DNA of 64,000 bases from Janthinobacterium lividum (GCF_023509035.1 NZ_CP075583.1:2728001-2792000); one strand, 5' to 3'. Shown: positions 1 to 9,009, numbered from the stretch's first letter. Notes: generated from the sequence alone by a model not told the origin. Numbers and translations: made by a program.

Positions 1-888
1 GACCAGCAACGCCTGCGCGTGGCGCAGGACACCTTGAAGAGCCAGCAATCGTCGTATGACCTGGCAGTGCGCCGCTTCAGTGCGGGCGCCACCTCGGGTC
101 TGGACAAGTACGATGCCCAGACCAGTGTCGAGTCGGCCCGTTCCGACGTGGCTGTCTACACGAGCCAGGTGGCGCTGGATCAGAACGCGCTGGTTTTGCT
201 GGTGGGCGGCCCCGTGCCGGCCGACCTGCTGCCGCAAGGCGAGTTCGGCGCCGTGACGGCGCTGGCGGACATTCCGTCCGGCTTGCCGTCGGACGTGCTG
301 CAACGCCGTCCCGACGTGCTGGCGGCCGAGCGCACCTTGCGCGCTGCCAACGCCAACATCGGCGCGGCGCGCGCAGCCTTCTTCCCGCGCATTTCGTTGA
401 CGGCCACGGCCGGTTCGCTGAGCGACAACCTGTCGGGCCTGTTCAAGGCGGGCAGCGGCACGTGGAGCTTCATCCCGCAAATCAGCTTGCCGATCTTCGA
501 TGGCGGCGTGAACCGCGCCAACCTCGATATCGCCAAGGTGCAGCGTGAAATCTCTGTAGCGCAATACGAAAAGGCGATCCAGGTCGCCTTCCGTGAAGTG
601 TCCGATGCGCTGGCCCAACGCGGCACCATCGACGAGCGCCTGCAATCGCAGGTCTCGCTGGTCGATGCGTCGACGAAGAGCTATACCATCCACGACGCGC
701 GTTACAAGCAGGGCGCCGAGTCCTACCTGAACGCCCTGGTGGCCCAGCGCGCGCTGTACACGGCGCAGCAGAGCCTGATCACGGCGCGTTTGGCCAAATC
801 GACCAACCTGGTAACCTTGTACAAGGTGCTGGGCGGCGGTTGGCAGCCTGAGCAGACAGCCGTCGCGGCGGCTGGCGGCGTCCAATAA
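1..888 (+). CDS. RND efflux outer-membrane factor (OprM/NodT type), 3' part
   Basis: This is the C-terminal part of an outer-membrane channel of a tripartite RND efflux pump; the frame is open from base 1, so the gene starts outside the window. About 295 residues remain of a family that is usually 450-500. Visible family hallmarks are the second outer-membrane-efflux repeat, with '[20 protein letters not shown]', the '[16 protein letters not shown]' segment and the '[12 protein letters not shown]' beta-strand region, followed by long helices that form the periplasmic tunnel. It should work with an inner-membrane RND pump and a periplasmic adaptor encoded upstream. The TetR gene 63 bp downstream is the likely local repressor. 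The substrate cannot be inferred. Confidence 0.93.
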   Translation, partial: DQQRLRVAQDTLKSQQSSYDLAVRRFSAGATSGLDKYDAQTSVESARSDVAVYTSQVALDQNALVLLVGGPVPADLLPQGEFGAVTALADIPSGLPSDVLQRRPDVLAAERTLRAANANIGAARAAFFPRISLTATAGSLSDNLSGLFKAGSGTWSFIPQISLPIFDGGVNRANLDIAKVQREISVAQYEKAIQVAFREVSDALAQRGTIDERLQSQVSLVDASTKSYTIHDARYKQGAESYLNALVAQRALYTAQQSLITARLAKSTNLVTLYKVLGGGWQPEQTAVAAAGGVQ

Positions 889-904
889 TCACGGGGACGC
901 CGAC

Positions 905-934
905 GCCGGCCTTGCCCGCAAGGGCAGGGCCGGC
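905..934 (+). terminator. GC-rich hairpin between efflux gene and tetR
   Basis: A 13-bp stem (905-917 with 922-934, one T-G pair) is closed by a GCAA tetraloop, a GNRA type. There is no T-run behind it, so it may be a 3' stability hairpin, an attenuating terminator or both, rather than a canonical intrinsic terminator. Confidence 0.5.
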
Positions 935-951
935 GCGCTACTGGAAAAGTC

Positions 952-1566
952 ATGAACCAAGTTGAAAAGAAGCATCCGGATCCCGAACGCGCCAACTCGC
1001 GGCGCAAGCAGGTGCTCGATGCGGCCGAAAGCTGTTTCAGCCGCCGCGGCTTTCACGGCGCCAGCATGGCCGAGATTTCGAAAGCGGCCGGCATGAGCGC
1101 GGGCCACATCTATAATTATTTTGACAGCAAGGATGCGATCATCGCCGCCTTCGTCATGCAGAATACGGAGCGGGTGTCGAACCTGATGCAGGACCTGGCG
1201 CAGCGCGAAGACCCGCTGCAAGCCGTGATCGATAATGCGGGCGAGCACGTGCTGGAAAGCCTGGATCCGAAAACGTGGGTGATGCCGCTGGAAATTTTTG
1301 CCGAGGCATCGCGCAACCCCGCCATCGCGGAGATGCTGCATTGCGCGGACCGGCGCTCGCGCCAGCAACTGCTTTCGATTATCCGCGACGCGCGCATCAA
1401 ACGCGGCTTGCCGGCTGATGAAGAGATGCTGGAAGGCAGGCTGGATGCCATGATCGCCATGTACCAGGGCTTGCCAGTGCGGGTGGTGCACAATCCCGAC
1501 GTGAAGGTAGAGCCCCTGATCGCCGGTTTTCGCATCGTCCTGACGGCACTCCTGCTGAGCGAATAG
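952..1566 (+). CDS. TetR/AcrR family transcriptional regulator
   Basis: A 204-residue repressor. The N-terminal helix-turn-helix (about residues 20-65) reads 'FSRRGFHGASMAEISKAAG' then 'GHIYNYFDSKDAIIAAF', the standard TetR DNA-binding pattern. The C-terminal domain resembles TetR_C-type ligand pockets and is too variable to predict a ligand. The ATG is preceded by GGAAAAG at good spacing. It lies directly downstream of the efflux outer-membrane gene on the same strand, so it probably controls that pump, as AcrR-like proteins do. This functional link is inference. Confidence 0.9.
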   Translation: MNQVEKKHPDPERANSRRKQVLDAAESCFSRRGFHGASMAEISKAAGMSAGHIYNYFDSKDAIIAAFVMQNTERVSNLMQDLAQREDPLQAVIDNAGEHVLESLDPKTWVMPLEIFAEASRNPAIAEMLHCADRRSRQQLLSIIRDARIKRGLPADEEMLEGRLDAMIAMYQGLPVRVVHNPDVKVEPLIAGFRIVLTALLLSE

Positions 1567-1651
1567 GCCGCTTGGCTGGGCCATGCAAAAAAGTTTGCGC
1601 AGTTCGATATGAATCATGCGCAAAGCATGGCAAAAACCTAAAAGCCTCTGC

Positions 1652-1657
1652 TATAAT
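1652..1657 (+). promoter_or_regulatory. -10 box of the tRNA-Pro promoter
   Basis: A perfect TATAAT lies 11 bp before the mature tRNA 5' end, consistent with a sigma-70 start a few bases upstream of the tRNA. The -35 region about 17 bp further up is poor. Confidence 0.55.
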
Positions 1658-1668
1658 TCCCACCTCGT

Positions 1669-1745
1669 CGGGGCGTAGCGCAGCCTGGTAGCGTACATGC
1701 ATGGGGTGCATGGGGTCGGAAGTTCGAATCTTCTCGCCCCGACCA
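1669..1745 (+). tRNA. tRNA-Pro (anticodon GGG)
   Basis: A full cloverleaf can be drawn. The 7-bp acceptor stem is CGGGGCG with CGCCCCG. The D-loop contains AGCCTGGTA. The anticodon stem is CATGC/GCATG with loop ATGGGGT, giving anticodon GGG. The T-loop is TTCGAAT, and CCA is genomically encoded after discriminator A. It reads proline CCC and, through wobble, CCU. No integrase or repeated 3' end was seen nearby, so this copy shows no sign of use as an integration site. Confidence 0.96.
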
Positions 1746-1783
1746 TTAGATTCAAGGAGTTACAGCGCAAGCTGTATAGAAAT

Positions 1784-1830
1784 CCAGTACTGTATATTAT
1801 ACGTTTGTATAATATCGGTACTGGGTTTTT
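1784..1830 (+). terminator. Rho-independent terminator after tRNA-Pro
   Basis: A long stem pairs CCAGTAC + ATATTATAC (1784-1802) with GTATAATAT + GTACTGG (1806-1823). It has a small internal mismatch and a GTTT loop, and is followed by TTTTT at 1826-1830. It is placed correctly to end tRNA transcription. Confidence 0.85.
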
Positions 1831-1924
1831 CCGTTTACGTGACGTATGATTTCATCGTCGCCTGCTGATGTCCGCTATCGGCTGCGGACTTTCGAATTCT
1901 CCTATTCGCTACCGACCAATACGA

Positions 1925-2081
1925 ATGAAAACTAGAAAGCGTCTGCTTGGGGCATTTGTGCTTGCATTAATGGTCGCCGTCGGCCTGTGGTTACGGAACG
2001 AAGTGCGAATAGACAGTTGCTTGGGACCGTGGTGGCAGGTGGGATAAAGAGCGACAGATGTGCGAAGGAGCTACGAAGTAG
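1925..2081 (+). pseudogene. Small membrane-anchored protein, frameshifted
   Basis: Translation from ATG 1925 gives 40 residues with a basic start and one hydrophobic helix (MKTRKRLLGAFVLALMVAVG), then stops at 2047. Removing one G from the GGG at 2023-2025 gives an ending of the form 'DSCLDRGGRWDKERQMCE', closing at TAG 2079-2081. The 'CLDxGGRW...CE' pattern is typical of small membrane-anchored proteins of unknown function in gammaproteobacteria and betaproteobacteria. I therefore read this as one 51-residue gene with a +1 frameshift, either a sequence error or a recent mutation. The function is unknown. Confidence 0.6.
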
Positions 2082-2227
2082 CCGATAGCTCGAATGTCCG
2101 TTTCGGGCGGTACCTGGCAACGACGGCAACCGGCCAACAGCAGACATCCAGAAAGATGATTGGTATGTTGCAGCGGCTCGGACACATCAATTTAGGCAAG
2201 GACTGATCTGACGATCTGCTTCTTGGC

Positions 2228-3121
2228 TTACTCCTTGTGACGGATGGCTTCGACAACAATCCGTAACGCCCTCGATTCGTGGCGGCGGCTGGGATAATAG
2301 GCATGGAGGCCCGGAAACTTTCCACACCAGTCACTCATGACGCTGATTAATCGTCCGTCGCGTACATGCTCGGCCACCAGATCTTCCGTCACGAATGCCA
2401 AGCCATTACCACTTAAGGCGGCTTGTACCATGGACACGGCGCTGGTAAATACGGCCTGGCCACTCACCCGGGCTTCCAAGTTGCGTCCATCATGCTGCAG
2501 CTCCCACGCATAAATGCCACCACTACTTGCGAGCCGCAGCGTGATGCAATTATGTTTCAAGAGATCTTCTAGGTTGACTGGTTGCGAATGCCAAGAGAAG
2601 TAGTCAGGCGAGCCTACGATCATGGTGGAAATGTCCGGCGTGAGCCTGACTGCAATCATATCCTCCTCGACTTGATCTCCATAACGCACTCCGATGTCAT
2701 AGCGGTCCGCCGCGATATCGATCAGCTTGTAATCTGATTGAATCTCGATATGCAGGTCGGGATAGTGAGGCAGCACCGGCGCCAGTCTTGGCCACAACAA
2801 TGTATCGATAATATGGTCAATGGCGGTGATGCGCACCGTGCCCGCCGGCTTGCCATTCAAATCGCTCACAGCAGCGATTTCTGCATGGACCTCTTCAAGT
2901 CGCGGTGCGACATTGCTCAGCAGGCGCTGGCCTGCTTCTGTGGGTGAAACACTACGCGTCGTGCGATTGAGCAGCCGCACGCCCAGCCTGGCTTCCAGAT
3001 CCCGAATGATGTGACTGAGCGTGGATTGGGACATGCCCAGCTTGATGGCGGCACGGGTGAAGCTGCGTTGGCGAGCGACTTCGAAAAATATAAGAATATC
3101 AATAATATTGTCTCTGGCCAT
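2228..3121 (-). CDS. LysR family transcriptional regulator
   Basis: A 297-residue LTTR. The N-terminal winged HTH is clear ('RSFTRAAIKLGMSQSTLSH', then 'LEARLGVRLLNRTTRSVS'), followed by a periplasmic-binding-like effector domain. I chose ATG 3121 because AGGA lies 9 nt upstream and the protein then starts 'MARDNIIDILIFFEVA'; an in-frame start at 3172 has no ribosome site. The gene diverges from the exported hydrolase at 3346 across a 224-bp gap, the usual LysR arrangement. Its target is therefore probably the hydrolase-MFS pair. The effector is unknown. Confidence 0.92.
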   Translation of the reverse strand: MARDNIIDILIFFEVARQRSFTRAAIKLGMSQSTLSHIIRDLEARLGVRLLNRTTRSVSPTEAGQRLLSNVAPRLEEVHAEIAAVSDLNGKPAGTVRITAIDHIIDTLLWPRLAPVLPHYPDLHIEIQSDYKLIDIAADRYDIGVRYGDQVEEDMIAVRLTPDISTMIVGSPDYFSWHSQPVNLEDLLKHNCITLRLASSGGIYAWELQHDGRNLEARVSGQAVFTSAVSMVQAALSGNGLAFVTEDLVAEHVRDGRLISVMSDWCGKFPGLHAYYPSRRHESRALRIVVEAIRHKE

Positions 3122-3345
3122 TTTGATGATTCCTGAAGCCTGCAGTTGATGATGTCTCGGCGTGTTGCTCAACTATCTATGATATTAAGGGGAATGTGTG
3201 AGTTTAGATATAAATATATAGAGTATTCATGGCTGTAGCACATATGCCTGTTCGAGTTTTCGGTGCGCCGATGCGCTAATCGCCACGTACGATGTCGCTA
3301 AACGTAATACGCCCAGCCCATACCGAACGAACTGGAGAAACAGAC

Positions 3346-4437
3346 ATGAACATAGATGATGTAGCGCGCCGCGATTTCTTAAAGAGCGCTGGCACCGGCA
3401 TGGCCGTGCTGGGTAGCCTTTCCATTACCGGTAGTTCGGCGTTCGCTGCCGATTCCAAGCCGTTGCCGGATATGTCCAACAAAGCTGACAACTTTTACAG
3501 AAGCGCGACAGTCACTACACACAAGGTCAGTTTCAACAACCAGTACCAGATGCAGGTCGTAGGCAATCTGTTCACGCCCAAGGACCTCGACCACAATGCC
3601 AGGCATCGCGCGATCATCATCGGCCACCCAATGGGTGCGGTGAAGGAGCAAAGCTCGAACCTGTACGCGCAGAAACTGGCCGAACAGGGCTTTGTCACCC
3701 TGGCCATCGATCAGTCGTTCTGGGGCGACAGCGCCGGCCAGCCGCGCAATGCCGTGGCACCCGATATCTACGCCGAAGCGTTCAGTGCGGCGGTGGACTA
3801 TCTGGGCACCCAGCTGTTCGTCGATAGGGAACGGATCGGCGTCCTCGGCATTTGCGGCAGCGGCAGTTTCGTTATCAGTGCCGCCAAAATCGATCCGCGC
3901 ATGAAGGCTATTGCCACTGTCAGCATGTACGACATGGGCGCCGCCAACCGCAACGCGCTGAACCACTCGCAGACGCTAGCGCAGCGCAAGCAGATCATTG
4001 CAGAGGCGACGCAACAGCGCTACGTGGAGTTTGGCGGTGGCGCAATCGCCTACACCGGTGGCACCGTGCACCAGCTCGACGCCAATACGCATCCCATCCA
4101 GCGCGAGTTCTACGACTTTTATCGCACCTCGCGCGGCGAATTCACGCCGACAGGGGCGTCGCGCGAACTGACGACGCACCCGACGCTGGCCAGCAACGTC
4201 AAGTTCATGAACTTTTACCCGTTCAACGATATCGAGACGATTTCCCCGCGCCCCATGTTGTTCATTACGGGCGACCAGGCGCATTCCCGGGAGTTTAGCG
4301 AAGATGCTTATCGCCTCAGTGCGGAGCCGAAGGAACTGGTGATCGTGCCAGGCGCCGGGCACGTCGACCTGTATGACCGGGTCAAGCTCATCCCCTGGGA
4401 CAAGCTGAACGCGTTCTTCCACAAGAATCTGGCCTAG
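3346..4437 (+). CDS. Tat-exported alpha/beta hydrolase (dienelactone-hydrolase-like)
   Basis: A 363-residue hydrolase. The N-terminus carries a twin-arginine signal ('VARRDFLKSAG' followed by a hydrophobic stretch and 'SSAFAA'), so folded export to the periplasm is expected. The nucleophile elbow reads 'GICGSG', suggesting a Cys nucleophile as in dienelactone hydrolases rather than Ser. The acid is probably the Asp in 'FITGDQAH' and the His lies in 'PGAGHVDLYD'. Start ATG 3346 has GGAG 8-11 nt upstream and places the RR motif at residues 8-9. It lies 9 bp before the MFS gene, likely an operon. The substrate is unknown. Confidence 0.85.
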   Translation: MNIDDVARRDFLKSAGTGMAVLGSLSITGSSAFAADSKPLPDMSNKADNFYRSATVTTHKVSFNNQYQMQVVGNLFTPKDLDHNARHRAIIIGHPMGAVKEQSSNLYAQKLAEQGFVTLAIDQSFWGDSAGQPRNAVAPDIYAEAFSAAVDYLGTQLFVDRERIGVLGICGSGSFVISAAKIDPRMKAIATVSMYDMGAANRNALNHSQTLAQRKQIIAEATQQRYVEFGGGAIAYTGGTVHQLDANTHPIQREFYDFYRTSRGEFTPTGASRELTTHPTLASNVKFMNFYPFNDIETISPRPMLFITGDQAHSREFSEDAYRLSAEPKELVIVPGAGHVDLYDRVKLIPWDKLNAFFHKNLA

Positions 4438-4446
4438 GCGCATCCC

Positions 4447-5661
4447 ATGACAGCACCAATCAGCAAAGCAACCCCGGATGGCGTGCACGGGCACGCTGAT
4501 GCCGTTACGCAAGCGGCCATGTGGGGCGGTGTCTTCGCAATGACGCTGTGCGTTTTCGCGCTGATCGCCTCGGAATTCATGCCCGTCAGCCTGTTGACGC
4601 CCATGGCCAGGGATCTCCTGGTTAGCGAAGGCTTGGCAGGACAGGGCATTGCCATCTCCGGCGCCTTCGCCGTGCTCACCAGCCTGTCGATTTCCACAAT
4701 CGCTGGCAGCATGGACCGCAAGATGCTCCTGCTGGGGCTGACCGCACTGATGGCCGTTTCCGGGGCCGTCGTCGCGATGGCGCCGAACTATTTTCTGTAC
4801 ATGGCGGGACGTGCGCTAATCGGCGTGGTGGTTGGCGGCTTCTGGTCCTTGTCGGCCGCCACCGCGATGCGCCTGGTGCCGCCCCATCAGGTGCCGCGCG
4901 CGCTGGCCATCTTCAATGGCGGCAATGCGCTGGCAACCGTCGTCGCCGCGCCCCTGGGCAGTTATCTCGGTTCCGTCATCGGCTGGCGTGGTGCCTTCCT
5001 TTGCCTGGTGCCAGTGGCCCTGGTTGCCTTTGTCTGGCAGTGGATCAGTCTGCCTTCCATGCCGCCCCAGGCTAGCTCGGCGGGTTCGCGCAAGGTCTTC
5101 ACACTGCTGCGTGACCCGAAGGTTGCCCTGGGCATGCTGGCTGTCAGCACGTTTTTCATGGGACAGTTCGCCTTGTTCACCTATTTGCGTCCATTTCTTG
5201 AAAGCGTGACGCGCGTAGATATACCCACGCTGTCGCTGATACTGCTGGCGATTGGCGCAGGCGGCTTTATCGGCACGACAGTCATCAGCAATTTCCTGAA
5301 GTGGAATTTTTCCCGCACGCTGGTCGCCATTCCCGTGTTGATGGCATTGATCGCCGTGGCGCTGACCCTCTTTGGCGGCAAGGTCGCTGCCGTGACGGTA
5401 CTGCTGGGCATCTGGGGCGTTGTCGCGACCGCTGCGCCGGTGGGCTGGTGGTCATGGTTGGCGACAACGCTGCCGCGCGATGCAGAGGCGGGGGGCGGGT
5501 TGATGGTTGCCGTCGTGCAACTCGCCATCGCCCTCGGTTCCACGATGGGTGGCTTGCTGTTCGACAAGAGCGGATATCAGAGCACGTTCATCGCCAGCGC
5601 TGCCGTACTGCTGCTGGCTGCCTTCCTAACCTCGCGCGCGCAAGCGCTGCAGGCAAGCTAA
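4447..5661 (+). CDS. MFS transporter, NepI-like efflux pump
   Basis: A 404-residue, 12-helix major facilitator of the DHA1 drug/metabolite efflux group. Several segments resemble the E. coli purine-ribonucleoside exporter NepI: 'EFMPVSLLTPMARDL', 'GGFWSLSAATAMRLVPP', 'FALFTYLRP' and 'APVGWWSW'. Export of a nucleoside or another small metabolite is plausible, but family resemblance does not fix the substrate. It follows the exported hydrolase by 9 bp and probably shares its mRNA and LysR control. Confidence 0.85.
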   Translation: MTAPISKATPDGVHGHADAVTQAAMWGGVFAMTLCVFALIASEFMPVSLLTPMARDLLVSEGLAGQGIAISGAFAVLTSLSISTIAGSMDRKMLLLGLTALMAVSGAVVAMAPNYFLYMAGRALIGVVVGGFWSLSAATAMRLVPPHQVPRALAIFNGGNALATVVAAPLGSYLGSVIGWRGAFLCLVPVALVAFVWQWISLPSMPPQASSAGSRKVFTLLRDPKVALGMLAVSTFFMGQFALFTYLRPFLESVTRVDIPTLSLILLAIGAGGFIGTTVISNFLKWNFSRTLVAIPVLMALIAVALTLFGGKVAAVTVLLGIWGVVATAAPVGWWSWLATTLPRDAEAGGGLMVAVVQLAIALGSTMGGLLFDKSGYQSTFIASAAVLLLAAFLTSRAQALQAS

Positions 5662-5687
5662 GCCGTTTACCAACGAAGGGGCAAGCC

Positions 5688-5735
5688 ATGATGACACGCA
5701 AGCCAGCGGTACTTAAAGCACCCGGCCCCCAGTAG
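5688..5735 (+). other. 15-codon ORF with a good ribosome site, possible gene remnant
   Basis: ATG 5688 is preceded by AAGGGGCAAGCC, a strong Shine-Dalgarno, yet only 15 codons follow (MMTRKPAVLKAPGPQ) before TAG. No known leader-peptide pattern is visible. It may be the surviving start of a deleted gene of the MFS operon. Confidence 0.25.
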
Positions 5736-5786
5736 CCAGCAAGGGCGAATGCCGCCTAACCAGGTGGCACGGCCGATCTAGTCATG

Positions 5787-6494
5787 CTAGCCCAGCATGC
5801 CTAGATACAGCGGCGGCACCGCTGTCAGGCCGGCATGTACGTTGCGGGTTACGTCATCAGCCAGGACCTCGGATTGTCCACCCTCCAGCGCGGTGAGTGC
5901 CATCTGCGCAACCTCATCAGGTGACGCTTTGGCTCCCGGCACACCGCGTGCCATATCGGTGTCCATGAAAGCGACGTGAAGCGACAGCACCTCCGTCCCC
6001 TGTGCCGTCAATTCCTGTCGCATCGCATTGCTCAAGGCCCAGGCGGCTGATTTGGACGCGCTGTAGGTACCGGTCACGCCGGGCAGTGTAGCCCAGCTTA
6101 GGGCCGAGATCACATTGATGATGGCGCTTTCACTGCTGGCGGACAGGGTCGGCGCGAATGCCTGCGCCATGCGCAACGGCCCGATCGCGTTGACTTCGAA
6201 TTGCTGGCGCAACGCATCGATGGATGCGGCTGCAAGCACCGGGCCAGAACCGCCAATGCCGGCATTGTTGATCAACAGATTCACATCGCCCAGTTCACGG
6301 ACGAGCGCGTCAATCTGGTCGGGACGGGTGACATCCAGGCGCGCCGGTACCACGCCTGAGGCCGTGATGTCCGATGGGTTGCGCGCGGCGGCGTAGACCT
6401 TGGCCGCGCCGGCGGCCAGCAGCGCGCGCACGAACGCTGCGCCCAGCCCGCGATTGGCGCCCGTGACGAGCGCGATAGAGCCTTGAATTTTCAT
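5787..6494 (-). CDS. SDR family oxidoreductase
   Basis: A 235-residue classical short-chain dehydrogenase. The Rossmann nucleotide site is 'TGANRGLGAAF' (residues 11-21), the structural motif is 'LINNAGI', and the catalytic Tyr/Lys pair is 'YSASKSA', with Ser in the preceding strand. The Arg after TGAN and the missing acidic residue after strand 2 fit NADPH preference. Cytosolic; substrate unknown. The broken YCII gene sits 24 bp upstream on the same strand, so the two probably form an operon. Confidence 0.9.
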   Translation of the reverse strand: MKIQGSIALVTGANRGLGAAFVRALLAAGAAKVYAAARNPSDITASGVVPARLDVTRPDQIDALVRELGDVNLLINNAGIGGSGPVLAAASIDALRQQFEVNAIGPLRMAQAFAPTLSASSESAIINVISALSWATLPGVTGTYSASKSAAWALSNAMRQELTAQGTEVLSLHVAFMDTDMARGVPGAKASPDEVAQMALTALEGGQSEVLADDVTRNVHAGLTAVPPLYLGMLG

Positions 6495-6518
6495 GGTGGT
6501 GATTTTCCAAAAAGGGGT

Positions 6519-6816
6519 TTAGGGACGCGATGCCAGATGCAGCATCACGTAGTGTTCATAGTGGCCCACGCCATTTTTGACAATTGGGTCTTGCGAAGTA
6601 AAAGATGCGATGTCTTCGTTATCGGCGATCTGATATAGCGAGACGCCGTAACCGCCGGTGGCGTCGATCACCGGACCGTGCGCGACGATCACGTTTTTTC
6701 GCGAGCAGGTCGTTAAGAAAATCGCCATGTTGTTTCATCCACGTCAGTTCATCGGTCGACATGGTGGTGAGAAAATCAGCGCGCGGCGGCACGAATTTAC
6801 ACAGATAATATTTCAT
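6519..6816 (-). pseudogene. YCII-family protein, frameshifted
   Basis: The gene is readable in two frames. The first gives 'MKYYLCKFVPPRADF...DFLNDLLAK' (from 6816). The second gives 'NVIVAHGPVIDATGGYGVSL...GHYEHYVMLHLASRP' (ending 6519). Removing one A from the run of six (plus-strand T6, 6694-6699) joins them into a standard 98-residue YCII domain with the conserved 'AHGPV' His. YCII proteins are small ferredoxin-fold, muconolactone-isomerase-like proteins of largely unknown role. The intact flanks suggest a base-calling error or a very recent mutation. Confidence 0.75.
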
Positions 6817-6921
6817 TTTTTAGCCTTTTCATTTGCTTGCAATTGCTTGTTTCCTGTGCCGAAGTAATAGCCCATATCGTCGGCTGCAGGTCATCGATTT
6901 ATGCCGGGAACCGGCACAAAT

Positions 6922-7728
6922 TTACGCTGCGGTCTTGACGCTTTTGAGAATCGCGCCCTCGAATATTTTGGGTGCGTAGCTCTGCAAGAAGAGCATCATC
7001 CCGGTCATCTTGCCCACCGGGTTGCTGAACTTCGGCTCTTTACTCTCTATGACCTTGCTGATGGTGCTGATGACCGCATCGGGTGCTTCAGCCTCGTCGA
7101 TGCCTTTTTGGGTCGCTGCGCGCACCTGTTTGCGGTAGGTGTCGTAGTCCGAGATATTACCGCCCGTCGATGAGACGGAATTGTCGGCGAGTTTGGTTTT
7201 GAACCAGACCGGTTCCACCACGCTGACTTTGATGTTGAAGTCGTTCAATTCAAAACGCAGCGCCTTGAAGTAGCCCTCCACCGCGTGTTTTGACGCCGAG
7301 TAATATGACAGGTTGGGTGGGCCAATCAGGCCGACAATCGAGCTGACCGTAACGATTTGGCCGCTTTTCTGCTTGCGGAAGTAAGGCAACAAGGCGTTGG
7401 TCACCTTCACGGTGCCCCAGAAGTTGGTCTCGAACTGATGACGGCCCACTTCGATGGGCGTTTCCTCCGCGATGCCCGTCACCATGTAGCCAGCGTTGTT
7501 GACCAGAACATCGAGATGGCGGATATGCGTGAAGAGCTCACGCGTGAACGACTCGATGGAGTTGTCGTCGTCCAGATCGAGGCGCAGCAGCGTGAACGGC
7601 ACACTGCGCGCATATTTTTCCGGCTGGCGGGAAGTGCCGATTACCGTGTAGCCGTCGTGATGGAGTTTATTGGCAAGCATCAAGCCAAAACCCGACGACG
7701 CGCCGGTAATTAAGACTGTTTTTTTCAT
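6922..7728 (-). CDS. SDR family oxidoreductase
   Basis: A 268-residue short-chain dehydrogenase. It has a 'LITGASSGFG' nucleotide loop at the start, 'VNNAGYM', and the catalytic 'YYSASKHA'. The extended C-terminus is typical of the DltE/retinol-dehydrogenase-like classical SDRs. Start ATG 7728 has GGGGT 9 nt upstream; an in-frame start at 7764 lacks one. It is divergent from the AraC-type regulator at 7897, and direct repeats in the shared gap look like that regulator's operator. Substrate unknown. Confidence 0.9.
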   Translation of the reverse strand: MKKTVLITGASSGFGLMLANKLHHDGYTVIGTSRQPEKYARSVPFTLLRLDLDDDNSIESFTRELFTHIRHLDVLVNNAGYMVTGIAEETPIEVGRHQFETNFWGTVKVTNALLPYFRKQKSGQIVTVSSIVGLIGPPNLSYYSASKHAVEGYFKALRFELNDFNIKVSVVEPVWFKTKLADNSVSSTGGNISDYDTYRKQVRAATQKGIDEAEAPDAVISTISKVIESKEPKFSNPVGKMTGMMLFLQSYAPKIFEGAILKSVKTAA

Positions 7729-7855
7729 TGTGTTACCCCGTATTGGTTGGATCAGTTTGCTCATTGATTTCGGTAAAACAAGGGTATAAAGAATTTTTCT
7801 GCGCCCCTACCGTTCCCGTCACTTTGCCTGCAATTCACGCCATCATCACTAGCCG

Positions 7856-7888
7856 AACACGCCAATTTGACAGCGAAACACGCCAATT
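7856..7888 (+). promoter_or_regulatory. Two 12-bp direct repeats, AraC-type operator
   Basis: AACACGCCAATT occurs at 7856-7867 and again at 7877-7888. The 21-bp period (two helical turns) is the spacing used by AraC-family regulators. A third, inverted near-copy (AAATTGGCGCGTT, 7900-7912) follows. The site lies between the divergent SDR and araC-type genes. Confidence 0.6.
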
Positions 7889-7896
7889 GAAAACAC

Positions 7897-9009
7897 ATGA
7901 AATTGGCGCGTTCTGCTGTTGCGATGGCATATTTTGCGCGTTACACTCAGCCTGTGAATACTAAAACCATCCCGACACCAGGCGGCCGCCACGGCCGGAC
8001 ACTGGACTACGCAATCTGGCCAGGCTGGCGCCTTTTGATGCAGGATGCCGGTATTTCAGCATCACCGGTTTTGCGACGTGCACAGCTTCCGGGTGATCTG
8101 TTTGCGCGCCAAAATGTCCGTCTGGACCCAGTCAACTTTTTTAAGCTTTGGGCAGCTATCGATGCCGAGGCGGCATCTATTGATCCAGAATTGCCGACGG
8201 CACTGCAGATAGCGAAGGTCATGTCGTCCGATTGGTTCGATCCCGAACTATTCGCCGCGTTGTGCAGCGCAAACCTGGCCGGCGCACTTGAACGGATTGC
8301 TACCTATGTCAAACTGATCGCACCGATGATTATCGGCGTCGACCGCCGCGTTGCTCACACAATAGTCACCATCGATTTCATGGATCATACCCTGCCGCCG
8401 CCGACAGTGTTCCTGGCATTTAAGCTGGTGTTCTTCGTCCAGCTGGCGCGGTTGGCTACACGCAGCCATGTACAACCCCTGAGCGTGAGCTTGCCCTCGG
8501 CGGTTGATGAGAGCCGTCATGCGCTGGCTTACCAGCATTATTTCGGCATTGATGTCACCGACGCCCCGCTAGCGACCCTGGTATTTTCGAATGAAGATAT
8601 GGAGCGGCCGTTCCTGACAGAAAATCACAAAATGTGGTTGTTTTTTGAGCCTTCTCTGCGCCAGAGATTGGCGGATCTGGACAAGACGGCAAGCATGATG
8701 GAGCGGGTGCGCGGCACACTGTTAGAAGCCATGCCTGCTGGTGAGGTGTCAATGCAATCGGTCAGTCGAAAGCTTGCGGTCAGCGTCCGTACCCTCCAGC
8801 GCCGGCTTCAAGATGAGGGGACCAGCTTCCAACAGACGCTTGATGTGCTACGCCAGTCGCTTTCGCATCACTATCTGCGCAATACAGAAATGTCGAGTGC
8901 TGAAATCTCGTTCCTACTGGGCTTTGAGGATGCCAACTCGTTTGCAAGAGCGTTCCAATCTTGGACCGGAAAAACTCCGAAAACTGTACGCCTTAAAGAT
9001 CATGTATAG
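7897..9009 (+). CDS. AraC family transcriptional regulator
   Basis: Up to 370 residues. The N-terminal two-thirds is the arabinose-binding-like domain of the OruR/ArgR-type subgroup ('LRRAQLPGDLFARQNVRLDP', 'YFGIDVTDAPLATLVFSNEDM'). The C-terminal pair of helix-turn-helices is clear ('SMQSVSRKLAVSVRTLQRRL', 'SSAEISFLLGFEDANSFARA'). The start is uncertain: ATG 7897 has no clear ribosome site and overlaps the third operator-like repeat, so a later start such as ATG 7924 is possible. It probably controls the divergent SDR gene. Confidence 0.88.
   Translation: MKLARSAVAMAYFARYTQPVNTKTIPTPGGRHGRTLDYAIWPGWRLLMQDAGISASPVLRRAQLPGDLFARQNVRLDPVNFFKLWAAIDAEAASIDPELPTALQIAKVMSSDWFDPELFAALCSANLAGALERIATYVKLIAPMIIGVDRRVAHTIVTIDFMDHTLPPPTVFLAFKLVFFVQLARLATRSHVQPLSVSLPSAVDESRHALAYQHYFGIDVTDAPLATLVFSNEDMERPFLTENHKMWLFFEPSLRQRLADLDKTASMMERVRGTLLEAMPAGEVSMQSVSRKLAVSVRTLQRRLQDEGTSFQQTLDVLRQSLSHHYLRNTEMSSAEISFLLGFEDANSFARAFQSWTGKTPKTVRLKDHV

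Noticed and set aside
1669..1745. tRNA-Pro as an island attachment site
   Set aside because: No integrase gene and no second copy of the tRNA 3' end were seen in the window.
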